Below are positions 44,220 through 56,784 of a stretch of DNA of 64,000 bases, one piece after another. The first letter of the stretch is position 1. Every line of letters begins with the position of its first letter. This DNA comes from Timema cristinae (taxonomy: Eukaryota; Arthropoda; Insecta; Phasmatodea; Timematidae): assembly GCA_039000515.1 (NCBI GenBank), contig JBCFYV010011172.1, positions 78,583,846-78,647,845 of the forward strand. Direction: 5' to 3'. The position numbers were made by a program, and so were the translations under genes. Under the pieces are notes generated by a model, which saw only the letters and a list, made by a program, of their open reading frames with translations, was not told the DNA's origin and made no database searches.

Positions 44220-47200
44220 ACTGACAGACCCAACGCGCCTGCCAATCCCTCAAGACCTCGAGCCTTCCAGCCTTACGGCTTTCAGAGTGGAGGACTTGAT
44301 CCTCTTTGTATACTCTACACAATAAGCTTTCCTTGATTAGTAGATCCACAAGAAGTACACCAATGCCACAGCTTGCGAGACGGTGGGTTAGGCTCTGAGC
44401 ACCATCAAAAATACTTTTCTCCGTGTCCTCATGAGGGAGGTTCACCGTTCAGTACCCGAGCTCCTTAGAATTTTCATCCGTATGTAACAACGTTTTCAAC
44501 TTTCCGATGTAAAGTCTCTTCATGGATTGACAAACTATATCTATATTGCCTTTGTTAGGACATCCAGTCTCATAAAAAGGCCTTTACTATTCCTGCAGTT
44601 TTCTTAGTGTGGCTTCCAAAGGCCATCCCTTTGTCAAGCGTCAATTCCAAATATTTTCCTTTCGTTGTGTATCCTTTTACCCTGTCACCCTTATATATAT
44701 GGTTGGGTGCCTTCTACCACTCAACCCACCTGTAAGCTGCAACATATACGTCTTCTTTCACGAGAAGCGCAGTTTATGCTTCCTCCACCAATTTATTATT
44801 GCATCCAGGACACACCGTATCATCTCTAGAGATACATTCGTAAATGTGCTCCAAACAACAGGAAGACATCGTCCGTATGCACGAACATTTCCACATTTGC
44901 ACCTAGTTCTGCACGAAGCAGGCTGTTAAACAACACATTCCAGAGGAAGGGTCCATGGACCGATCCCTGCGGGTATTCCATCGTTAAGACTTTGGAGTGC
45001 TCAGCTCCAGCCACCCTTGATTGTCAGTGTTCTACTATGGAAATAATCATGAATAACCCACCGAAGGCTACCCTGGCATCATCCCTCCCTCAAGGCATCC
45101 AAACTGATTGGCCACTACAAATTTTCTAAAGCCCCGGAGATATTCAAGAATACCCCCAAGACATACTTTTCTGAGGTCGCGACAACGCTTTTCATCGTAA
45201 GTGGGGCATTCACAGTACCTTTACCTCTACGAAGACAAACTGTCTTTCCCTTATGATTCAAGCCTGTACGAAGAAACCAGTAATTCCCCTCGCAATCAGC
45301 TTCTCAGCTAACTTGACGAAAACCAGCAGAAGCGCTATCGGTCTGTAAGATTTTAGCTTGAAGGGGTCCTTGCCCTGCCCCTTCAGAAAAACCTTAAGGC
45401 CTTTCTTTCCAAATATCCAGGAATTTACTCTTTATAAGCACCTTATCGGTCATAGCCAATAGCACCTCTCTGCTTTTTCCGAAGGCCCGTTTGACGGCCC
45501 TCAGACTTGATATTGCCATAGCCTGGAGATTTCTTGTTTTTGAGGTCAGGTATCTCATCAGCCGAGAAGGAAGTGGTGTCCTCACCTCATTCTGTACATA
45601 CATTCTGAGCCTTAGCTCCTTATGCCGATCATAATCTAGTTGAATATTGTCATCCGGTAACAGACCACACAGCAAGACCTCCAAGTTTTCAGCCTAACTA
45701 GCCATCATGCACCATCAGGACGCTCCCTACAGACCAATATCATGTATTTCCTGGACTTCTACATTAGGATACAGTAAAACTTCCCTCGGCAGTCAGCCGT
45801 ACCATCCATACCAACGAGTAGATCAATCTCTCGGATCAGGGTTTCATCAAGCACATTCCTGTATGATTTTATTATATGGTATATACCCGTTCCATGTTGT
45901 TGTCCACCACAATTTATAACACATAAGGTAGTGTTCAGATATGACTTCTACCTCGACTACAACCCATGATCTTACATCACCGACAGCCCTTCTTGTGACC
46001 AACGCCCATATTTTGTTGGACACATGACCCCGGGTATTTTCGTATGTTTATATAACGGACTCAACATTTGCGACCACCAGGTCATACACCAAAACGAGAC
46101 CCTCTACAGCCTCATCCCTCTGATCATTCATCGAGTTATACCAGTGTGTAAACTTGGCGTTAGCACCCACACAAATCATCCTCTCTTTTTTTATTAAACT
46201 AGAATCCTTTCCAGTAGCCCAGTGTGTGCATCGATATCTTCTTTGAACTTAAAATAGCTGCTCACCAGCACTATACCCAGAGAGGTCGCAGCCTCATCAC
46301 TACACAATTACTGTCTGACAGACATGTTGCCAACATCATATTGGTTCCTTGGCCCATCACCACGATGGCACTCCAAATTTAATCTTCACCATCACAGGCA
46401 ATAATTATCTTGCCACAACCCAAGCTCAATTTTCCGTTGGTACTCTACGAGTCCTGGATAGGGAAAATATTCCGTTCCCGATCACAAGCAATTCTTTCTA
46501 TTTCTACTATGCCAGCCTTAGATCAGCCTAGGTTTATCTGAGCTAGTCTAGACACCATAATCCATTTTATTGTCCAACTGCTCCAGAGCCAGGCCATACA
46601 CGGCATATCCGATTTTGCATATCATGCTCATCCGGCTTTTTGAGCCATTTATAACAAACAGATTATACAAGATGGTTTTGCCTTTTCTGATCACATGATT
46701 TAAAATTACGTTTCCCACCACATTGGACACAATTCAAATTGACTTTAGAGAGCTTGGCCACATGCCCGTAACCTGACATAGATATCATCAAACTACTTGG
46801 TCAGAATCCTTGACCGTTGGCTCAATTACCTGACATACAACGCCAGGGCACAACTCAACGCCACCAATGAATGCTGATTCTTTTTCAGGAGCGCTTGCAA
46901 TTCGGCTACCTTTTCTTGAGCCAGGGTGGAAAATATCTTTCTCTTCACTTGACTCAGTATCATGAGGAGGTGTTGGGGGTACTGGAATTTCTTCCTGTCG
47001 CAACTTTAAACTTTCTAAATGCTCTTTATATTATCTTCGTCAACAGTATCCCTTCTTTCCTTGGATAAAATAAAACTCTCCTTAATTGTGGCTGGACATT
47101 CTCGGTCACCTATGTTCTTCCTTTTGCCTCTCCTCCCTCCATACTCCACTTCGCTTTTTGTATACACGGAAACTGAGGAAATATCCATTCCAACAGAAGA

Positions 47201-47570
47201 ACCAGCCTCGTCGGTCCATTGTATACTACCACGTGTAGCACACTCAGCCCCTTCCACGAAGGTTTTGGTCAGTCCTCAGCACACTTCGACTTATCTTAAT
47301 AGCGTCTTGCTTGACTCATCTTTAATTAAAAATGTATGTCTGGCAAGCAAAACTAACTACCTTTTAGGCATCGAGTCACCCACAGATCTCACCGGGGATT
47401 TAGCAATAGTCCAACACTTAAGAGAGTGCCCCCAACAGGCCCAAATAACGCAGCTTCCTCAGAGTTTACGTATAACTTCTGTACCATCTTTTCATGCTTC
47501 TCCAGAACTTTCAAAGCGGATGAAGCTCCCCACCACAGTCAACAATTCTAGCCATGAGAAGTAGACGTCA
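44220..47570 (-). pseudogene. decayed R1-like non-LTR retrotransposon, ORF1 and ORF2
   Basis: On the minus strand, from 47.5 to 44.2 kb: an ORF1-like acidic/Ser-rich part (47257-46788), then YGHVAKLSKVNLNCVQCGG near 46770-46700, the remains of CCHC knuckles. ORF2 follows with LPDDNIQLDYDRHKELRLR (45650), GQGKDPFKLKSYRPIALL (45375-45320) and PQGSVHGPFLWNVLFNSLL (about 44980-44925), both classic reverse transcriptase motifs. The C-terminus has EVLRDWQARW (44240). Many stops and frameshifts make it inactive. It is the longest LINE here, nearly complete in length. The endonuclease part (46.5-45.7 kb) is poorly preserved. The open plus frame at 47019-47564 is an antisense shadow. Confidence 0.85.
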
Positions 47571-49504
47571 CGGGATCGACTCCCAACTATCTGATAAACT
47601 GGAACGAGGCCTGGGTAAATAAGATTTCTCCTTCCACACCCCAACTTAACCCAATATTTTGATCCTATATATGTGGGTGTTCAGCCCACTAAATTTAACT
47701 TACTATTCAATCAATGGCCGAAGAAGACACGTCACTACGTTTGATTGTAATCGCCTGCTGCTCAACGCTTAGATAATGTCTGTAAGGATGGTATCGATGA
47801 TCTCACCGGTTAGGTTGAGAAATTCCTTTTGGAAATTATAAGTCTCTTTCTGAAAAAGATTTAGTTTCTTAACTTCTTAGACTTATTAGAATAAGGTTTG
47901 AATTTAGTTCATTTGAACTGTGAATTTACTTAAAGTCAATTTATGATTTAATAATGTCATTTGTTTAGGAGATACTTACTCCCACAGGATATTATTGCAT
48001 CATGTTATCGGGAATCGGCACATACTTGAGTATGATATTTGTGTATAAAACTTAGCTTGATTATTTCCATGAGGGCATGTGCCTGGGTAACTGTTTTATT
48101 GCATTATGGTTCTACCATTATCATTATTAGTGGATTTTACTAATATCATGACTTGGGACAGTGGGGATATCTCCTATAGAGTTATTGATGAGAGCTGAAC
48201 CAACTGTTTATTAGTTTCGCACCCTCAGTGCCGAAACTAGATTTATGGGAATATCTCTACCGTGTATTTTCTTGGCCTGTCGGCTTTTGTATGTCCTAGC
48301 ATGGGCTTTAACTGCTATTACGTAATAAGCATTGTTGAGGCATTCCTAATTGGGGTTATGTTACTCAATTGCCACTAATAGAATGAATTGCCAGAGTGTG
48401 CCTACTGTGTATGGCCTTTCAATTTAATATATCTCCTTCACATTTAAAGTGCAGTGCTAGCAACAAAATATTTATTTTTACTAAAATCCTTTTGGGTATA
48501 AATATATCATTTTGATACCATTGGTTTGGATATTCTTAAAGCTTTATTAATGTTACTAAATCACATAGGCTAATACTTGACTAAAATAATTCTTTTGTTT
48601 TATATTTTGAATGCTTCGCTTCTATCGTCCCATTTAATGGACGCAAGCAACTAGTGCTCTGCTCTGTTATATTCGCTAAAATAATTTTAGGGCTTGGTTA
48701 TAAACTTACAATCTATTTAAACATTATTTAAATAAACTAATATAAATTGACTTTCTCTATTTGTATCTCCTTGTTTCCTTGCCCAAATCAAGTGTTCCTT
48801 CTCCACATTATATTGGTGTTGAACAGTGTAACATTTGGGAATGTTACGTTAGAATGAGGTTGTCTTTTAAAAGATAATCAGGGAACACTTATCGCGATCA
48901 TCCTTGATCTTTATTTGGACTAAGGGTGATCATATTCCTCGTGGCTTGTGTCGACGACGCCACTAGCAAGCACGTAAGTGTCAACACGATATACAAGTAC
49001 CTCCTTTTAGCCAACTTTGTTCTTATGGCAAGGGGCTACTTTCCTTGGCTAATCGCCTCAGGTCGTTGCCCGGCCTCTACCTCGTGAAGGCGAAGATTTG
49101 AAATTTACAGATACTGTTCAACAGAGTCCACAATCACTGACAGATTTAATAACAAAAATAACACATTGTTTTTAAAAGCACACTGTCCCATAAGTTCAAT
49201 AAAAGCTTTAAGTAGAACAATAACCACGAGATTGAACACCGTCTCTCTATCAATAAACAAAGGGCCAGTGTGTACTAGCAGTGAGAAGTGTCCTGAGTTC
49301 ATGACTGCGTGAGAAGAAGTGTAGTGTGTGCACTCGCATCCAGGAAACTTGTTTCCACTATTACCGCCAGTTCACACCATCTCATACGTGGCGCAGCTCC
49401 TCCTATGTCGTCAGTTCTTACCATAACGGTACTTTCTAGACCTGTGCGTCTCTCCTCCTGTTTAATTGAACTACGTTAATAGACTAAAGGAATATATGTT
49501 TAAA
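47571..49504. other. unassigned sequence
   Basis: AT-rich with a more balanced patch at 48840-49110. No gene, repeat or splice-supported exon was recognised. Confidence 0.4.
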
Positions 49505-49735
49505 CAGGGTTATACGCGCACCTAGCTACACGCCGGTTTAACCAATGGGATAGGGATAAGTAAGGTAACAATTATAACAATTATACCCACATTTGCTGGT
49601 AGAGAGAGAGTGGGGAAATCATTTAAGAAAAACTCAGTATTCGACAGTGATTTAAGTCACGACCTCTAAGTCATAGAAAAACTAGGCGTGACTAAAGCCT
49701 AAGACTATGTGCCAGCTAATGCGGCTATTAACCAT
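49505..49735 (-). mobile_element. SINE remnant
   Basis: ACATTTGCTGGTAGAGAGAG, GTGGGGAAATCATTTAAGAA and a degenerate head complement. Confidence 0.55.
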
Positions 49736-50069
49736 TTAATCTAAGGAATAAGTAAAAATAAAACACAGTGAAAAAGTATTTTAAAACCCACCCCTACCTC
49801 TTAATACCGATACCCAGGATACGAACTTAAACATCTCTGTCTCCTCTGGCCAAATGCATTGCGAGTATGACATACTAAACCACTCGGCCAACACTCGAAT
49901 AACCACGCTAATTGTATCCAGGTACATTATTGGAGCACTGTTTTGTTTCCACTGGCGCTTATTACTAATGATGCACTGATAAATTGTGACTCATAATAAA
50001 CCTAACTAAACAGGATTAAGTGATTTTTTTAGGCTTAATAGTCATATAAAGTAAGTATGCAAAACCATA
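49736..50069. other. unassigned sequence with a possible SINE head
   Basis: CCAGGATACGAACTTAAACA and ACCACTCGGCCAACACTCG near 49810-49895 look like a minus-strand tRNA-like head. Confidence 0.4.
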
Positions 50070-50290
50070 ACACCCCGCAAAGTTGGGCACGAAGTACAAA
50101 TATAAATATAATTTAGTCCAATGACTGGGAGGTCGGAGTTCAAATTCTGAGTGCATGTAGTGAATTATTTTTTAATTGGTTCCCCCATCCTTCCAAGCAA
50201 TACGGGTATATTTAATTTATATTCTCTTTTTCTTATCCCTATCCCATTAGCGTAATTAATCTGTATGATTATAACCTTAACGAATACTAA
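50070..50290 (+). mobile_element. SINE remnant
   Basis: GTCGGAGTTCAAATTCTGAG, CCAAGCAATACGGGTATATT and CCCATTAGCGTAATTAATC. Confidence 0.65.
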
Positions 50291-50649
50291 GATGAAATGA
50301 AACGAAAAATAGTTTTTAAAAAAAACCAGTATCATGAGCCAGATCTCGAACCCCTGGTCTTCTCAACCAAAATAAAGAGTGCAAGCCACACCTTAGAGGT
50401 GTACAATGCACTTTCTAAATACAACAAAATAGCGTCGGAAGTTTATTATCCTGGTAAAAAGACGAACATGAGAAGAAACGTGCTAGATTATTTCCGGTAT
50501 CCAATCAAAACTAGAAACTGTAAATGCAATAAAACATTAAAAACGTTGTTATGATATATAGCAAGATCTCAAGAACAAACTCTTTTCCTTTTAATTGAAA
50601 TTCAATTAGAAAGAGAAAAACATATTTCTCGGGCAGTTCTGTTTGTTTA

Positions 50650-50659
50650 GTAAGACATC

Positions 50660-50699
<40 letters not shown>

Positions 50700-50745
50700 T
50701 AATATAAAATAATAATAATAATAATATATAATAATAGTAATATCC
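50650..50745. repeat. (ATA)n microsatellite
   Basis: AATAATAAT-type triplets with a few TATA interruptions. Confidence 0.95.
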
Positions 50746-51985
50746 ATATTACTAAAAAAATTACAAAAATAAGTCGGAGAGTTATGATTAAAAAAAAAAG
50801 CACATTCACAATGAAAACGTATGGTTTTTTACTCAGAGTTGCTAAACTTTTTAAGTTCTAAACCTTTAATTTTACAAAACTATACATCAAAAATAAAGTT
50901 TCTCCGGCTGTTTTGCTCTCTCGTAGACCCTCGTAGAGAGGAAGTATTGTGATTGTAACTGAATTCGAGATTTTTATGCATGTCGACGTTTAATGTCTCT
51001 GTGATACTTAACAATTATTAATTTTTAGATACCATATCTATGTCTGAATCTCAAACTAGAATTGAAACTATTACCAAATCAACAAAACTTGATATTTAGA
51101 GTTTTCATAAGGTTCCTCAGAGGTTTTTTAAAAATTATTTTTCTAGTCCTAAACTTAAAGAGGACCAAAAGAGAAAAGAAAACAATTTTCTCGAAATTGG
51201 CTCTAAAGATTTAGATTAAAATTCATTTCCAGGCACTGTTTAATATTACATAATAAAATAGTACATCTCATATTTCCAGGAAAATGAGATTACCTTACAT
51301 AAGCGGATATTTCCAATTGCTACCATATTTATTTAATCAACTATAAAAAAGTACTTTTATTTGAAATAAATTTTTCGAATACCTATGGTTTCCGAGCTAT
51401 ACACAAATGTATTTTTAAATGTAGGGCTGGGAACTGGGGTATTGACAGAGTTTTATGCTTTTTGGTGATCAGTGATGTTCCTTTTTTCCCCAATATGTAA
51501 CAATGTAGGCCTATATTATTTCATTTATGCTCTTTGGTGGAATGTGATGCTCTTCTTTGCATTATGTTTCTGCAAAAAATGTATATTATTTTGTTTCGCA
51601 TATCTTATTAATTTCAAATAAATGTCCCCTATTTGTGTAAAGTAGAGGTAAGGTGTATGCAGTGCACCGTACCATATATTTTAAGAATATTTTACACCTA
51701 GCTATTAAAAAAAATAAGTTTTTAAAAATGGTCTTGATAAATAATTTACTAAGTCAAGTACAGCTCTACATGAGTAAACCTTATATATACACACATATTA
51801 GCTATTTTTATATTTTTTAAACCACTAAAAAATTTTCAGTTACTTAAATTTCTCTGAAACCTTAACTTTTCCCTTTTTCCTATCACTAGAACCTCCCTTA
51901 TTTTTCCAGGTTTCCCTGTTTCCCAGGCTCGTATCAGCCCTGCTACTAACTATAGCTATGTTCAACACTAGAACTATTTATTAAC
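50746..51985. other. AT-rich sequence without recognised features
   Basis: Nothing supported. Confidence 0.4.
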
Positions 51986-52400
51986 AGCGTAATACCTGCC
52001 CAGTGGTTACACGGTCTAAGGGGTCAGAATTACAATAGATTGGATTTCGAGTGATGGAGATTCCAAGGTTTGAATCTTGGCTGGATGCAATGGGCATGGT
52101 TATCATATATAGTTTATTACTGTGTTTTTACCATCACCTTTCCATGCTAATATGGCTACATTTTCTCTAAGTTGATCTCATAAACCCGTAACCCTTGAAA
52201 TACCTTTTGTGTTGAAAGCTCTAGTTTAAGAAATGGCTTAATCCAAGGGCTAAAGATTAGAAATTAGTTTAGAAAAAGTGCGCCTACATTATTCAAGAGA
52301 GGGTTGAAAAATCACCTCCAGTGCACCGCAGCCAGAGTCAATCCTCGCCCCTTTTGATAATGGCAACCATGTGCATTGCAAGTCCAACACTGTAGACTTC
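51986..52400. mobile_element. two SINE remnants in opposite orientation
   Basis: Plus copy at 51990-52200 (CCAGTGGTTACACGGTCTA, AAGGTTTGAATCTTGGCTGG). Minus copy at 52230-52400 (GGTTGAAAAATCACCTCCAG, CCAGAGTCAATCCTCGCCCC). Confidence 0.6.
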
Positions 52401-52610
52401 TAGATCACCAGTATGGGCTACAAGCAAGTAATCCATCCATCAGTAGCTTGACTTGCAATCTCACTTAACCAAATAGAGCCACACTTGGCATTGGCCTCAT
52501 CTGTGGGCAGTAGCATTGAAAGGTAACCGTCTAGAATACTATGGTTCGAGTAACAGTGGATTCAAAAAACTAAATATGTAAGTGTTTGCCGACTATCGAA
52601 TTAGTATATA

Positions 52611-53036
52611 CAGGATGTTTCACTGAAAGCATACAAACATTAAACAGGACCTAGGGGATGCTCTACCCAACATTTGAGACAGGGGACGTGTGGTCTGCGA
52701 AGTCAGCTAAGTGAGATATGGGCCTAAACATGTCTAACACTGTTACTGACGTCCCGTTTATTTACAGCTAATCTTTACATGTAATTTATTTACATTTAGT
52801 TGTAACATTACGTACAGATAGAACTGTACAGTATAGCATATCAATGACAAACAGGAAGAAAGCTACTATTTCGTGCCATAACAGTTGCTTAAAATTATGA
52901 CCACCAACACCAATTAAAGCATGACATCGGCATCCGAGATTCTGGCGCATCCCTTCAAATATACCATGCGTGTTGCAAATCACATTATGGCGACGACAAT
53001 CCTGGCAACCAATTCCAAGTCTATGTTCACTGTGGT
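52611..53036 (-). mobile_element. 3' remnant of a mariner-like element
   Basis: The terminus TATACAGGATGTTTCACT at the low end has a TA duplication half. A minus frame at 52990-52850 reads THGIFEGMRQNLGCRCHALI then GVGGHNFKQLL, resembling the C-terminal end of mariner-like transposases (R...C...GGHFEHLL). The other end is lost at a (TA)n run. Confidence 0.6.
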
Positions 53037-53037
53037 C

Positions 53038-53112
53038 TTTATATATATATATATATAATATTATATAATATATATATATATATATAAGAGAGAAGAGAGA
53101 GAGAGAGAAGAT
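53038..53112. repeat. (TA)n then (GA)n microsatellite
   Basis: About 45 bp of TA repeats followed by AGAGAGAGAG tracts. Confidence 0.95.
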
Positions 53113-53367
53113 GGATATGCAGAATTATGTTAAGTTAGTTTTTAAGTCATGAGCAAATAAAGTGTGTGTATTTAGGACCAAATATTGAACACCCATTTTA
53201 AAAAAAAGAGCATTTAGGAAGCCCTACTTCAAAACTAACCTCTTTTTCCATCAATTTTAGCGTCTGTAAAATAAAAATATACAGCAATACTAAATCTTTT
53301 TGGGTCCCATTGAAACTGTAATTGCCCTTCCTGCCTACTCGGCCGCAAGGATTTCTATAGTCCTTCG

Positions 53368-53409
53368 TGAATCGAATGGGTAGTAAAACGTGGTGCTAGT
53401 AAATATATA
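53368..53409 (+). mobile_element. solo SINE 3' tail, 42 bp, with perfect target duplication
   Basis: Only CGAATGGGTAGTAAAACGTG, GTGCTAG and an AT tail. Flanked by TATAGTCCTTCG at 53356-53367 and 53410-53421. Confidence 0.88.
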
Positions 53410-53510
53410 TATAGTCCTTCGCGCCCCATGTCCACTAAGTTATAAACACCCCGAAGCAGTAAACATGTTAACATTTCAAGGTCTATCATATATCCTTACC
53501 TACCTCGGTG

Positions 53511-53762
53511 GCGTAGTTAGCTAACGCGCAAGTCGTGTTTAGCTCGACTGCTGAGTACGGGGAGATCGAGGTTCTAATCTCGGTCGGGTGAAATGGGTGT
53601 GGTTTTTCCAAATGGTTTTCCACTCTCCCTCCACGAAAATGTGGGTTCACTTCCTCTAATTCACCCTCCCCAATTCCTAATCCATTAGCGTAATTAGTAC
53701 TTAAAAGCGTATAACCCAAACGGGTAGTAAGACGCGGGATAAATATTATTATTATTATTATT
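53511..53762 (+). mobile_element. full-length tRNA-derived SINE (type A)
   Basis: CCTCGGTGGCGTAGTTAGCT, GAGATCGAGGTTCTAATCTC, CGGGTAGTAAGACGCGGG and (ATT)n. The usual GCTA before the tail is GATA. Confidence 0.93.
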
Positions 53763-54124
53763 CATATCCTCCTCACACAGAGTATAATTTTTTATTTAGT
53801 CCGGGCACTTTCCAACCATCAAGAGCCCCCCCCCCTCCTCCCCTTGCCCCTTAAGTGTCAACGATCTTATGTCGTAGCGCGCATGCCCACCATAAGACCA
53901 CCGACCTCGTCTTTCCGGTCCATCTGATCGCTTCATTCCTGTATTTATTAAACTGGACACATGTTGTTCGGCGACCAATGAGGCGGCAAAATGAATATGC
54001 TAAGGGCCCGTCTGGGAGGAAACTGGTCCTGAAGGTGACGTTGACATCAACTCGGCCGTGGCGAGGAAAGGCGAATGTATTATGTTAATTTTATTCAACA
54101 TGTCAGTCATATTTATTTCAATTT
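53763..54124. other. unassigned sequence
   Basis: A (C)12 run near 53828. No gene. Confidence 0.4.
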
Positions 54125-54600
54125 TTATTTTCTCCCTTCTACCCCCCGCACTCCCCGTCTTACTACCCATTCAGGCTATTTGTATATTCACACAATGGGG
54201 GTAGGGCGTACCATGCATTTGTGTGGAGGAAGAGTTGGAAACCATTTAAGAAAGACCCCCCCCCCCCAACGGTGGGCACGTTAACAAAGGTGCTAAGTAC
54301 TTCTGGTTTGATGCTGGAATGAGGTTGGGGCTCAAATCCTGGCTGGGAGTACTGGGAGTGTTTTTCCCTCAATAATTTCCATTTCCCTTTACACGCAAAT
54401 GTGGTACATTTCCTTAGTATTCTACCTTTCTCATCCTTATACCATTAGTGTAATAAATGTGATGACGTGTGGATAGGTACAAACAAAATGTGGGAAAAAA
54501 CTATCTTGGTGCACCCGGCAGGGGTTCGAACTATGACCTACTCATTGACGATGAACAAACAAGACAAGACGAGACTGACACCCGTAAACGCGTTCCCACC
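54125..54600. mobile_element. cluster of three SINE remnants
   Basis: Minus tail and body at 54150-54260 (CCCGTCTTACTACCCATTC), plus copy at 54270-54470 (CAACGGTGGGCACGTTAAC, GGGGCTCAAATCCTGGCTGG), minus fragment at 54480-54600 (CAGGGGTTCGAACTATGACC). The first two meet at a C run. Confidence 0.65.
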
Positions 54601-56124
54601 AGTGCAAGTTAAATTTATAATAAAGTCTAAGCTATTTATACGGCATATTTAAATCCACTCCTCTTGCGAAGGTTGGATGCATACAATATTTGCCAATACA
54701 GCAATGGGCTGACACAATTGTCTAAAAGCTACGTTAAAACAAATTATAGTATTTACGAGTCCACACCCACCCATAGATTTTCCAAACAAATAATAAAGTG
54801 ACATAACTAAAACATACTAATTTTACTCACTGGAACAATGGCTAATCACATCTAATTTATTCTGGAGGGTGGGGTTCGATTCTAGCCACCTTCAATACGG
54901 ATGGTTTAGTCACATTCGGCTTTTATACTCTGGATCTATGGCTATGTTGGCACAATTCCTTTTGGTTTACTCTTATTACCCTTACTTAAACAGTTTGAGA
55001 TACTGATGGACAATAATTTTGGTTCGAGATCATACAAATAGTAAAAAAAAAGTTTATTTGCATAAATAAATATAGCGCACTACATTTTTTTTATAAAAAC
55101 AAACAAAAAAGTTATAGCTTTTTATATTTAAAATATACTTATCTGAAAATTATTGATGTTGAAAGCAATGAAGCAAATCGCTCGAACTTAAAATATAAAT
55201 TAAAGGATAGCCGCCTGCAAATAAATTGAGACATAAATAATTGTAATAATGAACCACTTGTGGGGAGTGTACAACCAGAATAAACCACTCGTGATAGTAT
55301 CAGTGGAAGTAGGGCGTTCCAATGTTCCATTACATAAATACCAATCGCGTGGAATCTTTGCTCATGCGTTCACTGACTCCGAGCAGCAAAACCTTACATA
55401 AATCTTTAGCCATAATAGAAGTTTATATACATATATATACATAAATATACATGTATATAGTATATATATTTATTTAGGTTTTTAAACATCAAAATTGTAA
55501 AAAAAAAAGCATTGTTACATATAAAATAACTGATCTATAATAGTTTCAATTGCAGGTACAGTACATTATTTTATCCAATCATGATTCCGAAGAAATAATT
55601 TTTGGATGGTCCTATACTTTAAATGAGAAGGCTATGTTATTACTATATTGGACTTATTTAATGGGCAGAGGACGTGAAAGATGAATTTTATGGAAAATGC
55701 TTATTCTTCCCCTTGAGAAAGGGTAGTAAAAATCAGTGTGAGGACAACCAGCCAAGATCATTAGCACTGAGCTAACACTTCCAGTTATTTATTGTTTTTA
55801 AAGTATATATTACTGACAGAGGTACTTGGCATTGCCCGGGGTAATCACGCAATGCTCTGCTTCAAACAAATATAAAAAAAATCATCTTATCTCTTCCGAC
55901 TCAGTTTTCGATAATTTTAAAATATCTAATCAACAATTAAAAATTACAGCTTTAAGGTGCATATGTTTTTACACAGGGCTACAAATTTTGAAATTTCAGC
56001 CCTCCGTGTGTAGTAAATATCGTAATTCTCATTACAGACTGAGTAATAAACTCTTCGTTTTATTAATATAGATTTGTTTACATGATTGGTGAAGCAGGGC
56101 ATGTTTCCCTTCCCCTGAGTTCCT
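54601..56124. other. AT-rich sequence without recognised features
   Basis: Nothing supported; small open frames are not recognisable. Confidence 0.4.
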
Positions 56125-56132
56125 CTAGCACA

Positions 56133-56364
56133 GCGTTATTCAACCGGTGTGCCACGTAAGTTTGGGGAAAGATAAAAAAAGAAGCGAGAAACATTTTTAA
56201 CACTATTTTTAAAATTACACAGATTTTAGGATTACATCTATTGAACCTTTTAACTCGTTTTTTGAAATGATAAAATCTCTATTTAAAAAACGGATGATGT
56301 GCTTTGACAATTTTAGCGCCTTGTTCAGTGTGCCGTAAGTTGAAAAGGTTTGAAAATTACTACA
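56133..56364. mobile_element. hAT-like miniature element, 232 bp, with 8-bp duplication
   Basis: Starts GCGTTATTCAACCGGTGTGC and ends GTGTGCCGTAAGTTG...GAAAATTACTACA, an imperfect inverted repeat. Flanked by CTAGCACA at 56125-56132 and 56365-56372; 8 bp is the hAT duplication length. Confidence 0.78.
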
Positions 56365-56372
56365 CTAGCACA

Positions 56373-56784
56373 TGATCGATTTGACTGACACTCTCCTTGT
56401 TTATAGGAATACTACATGTTGACAAATGTATATTTGAATATTTATACGGCAAAAATGGTTGTTTATAATGAATGGACATTAGGAAGTTTTTTCTCTGCAC
56501 TTTGCTACGGTATTTTCGTTTAATTAGGGAAACCCAGCGTGCACTTTCTAACAAAATATTATTCTCACAAACTATTTATAAACCTGATGTTCGCGTGGCC
56601 TACAGTGACAACACTGTAGATTAAGCTATATCCAGGCTGGATGGATCGAGTTTCCGCGGGATAGAACTCAATGAGGATGCTATATTACAATCAGAAGCTA
56701 CTCAACTACTATAAAATAAACATGTTAAAGGAAAATTGAAGTTATCACCAATTAAGTTGACTGGGAATTTACTTCGAGCTTAGG
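56373..56784. other. unassigned sequence
   Basis: Nothing supported. Confidence 0.4.

Noticed and set aside
47019..47564. 181-codon plus-strand frame, one of the longer ones in the window
   Set aside because: Lies antisense to the ORF1 region of the R1-like LINE on the minus strand. It has low-complexity Ser/Leu content and no domain.
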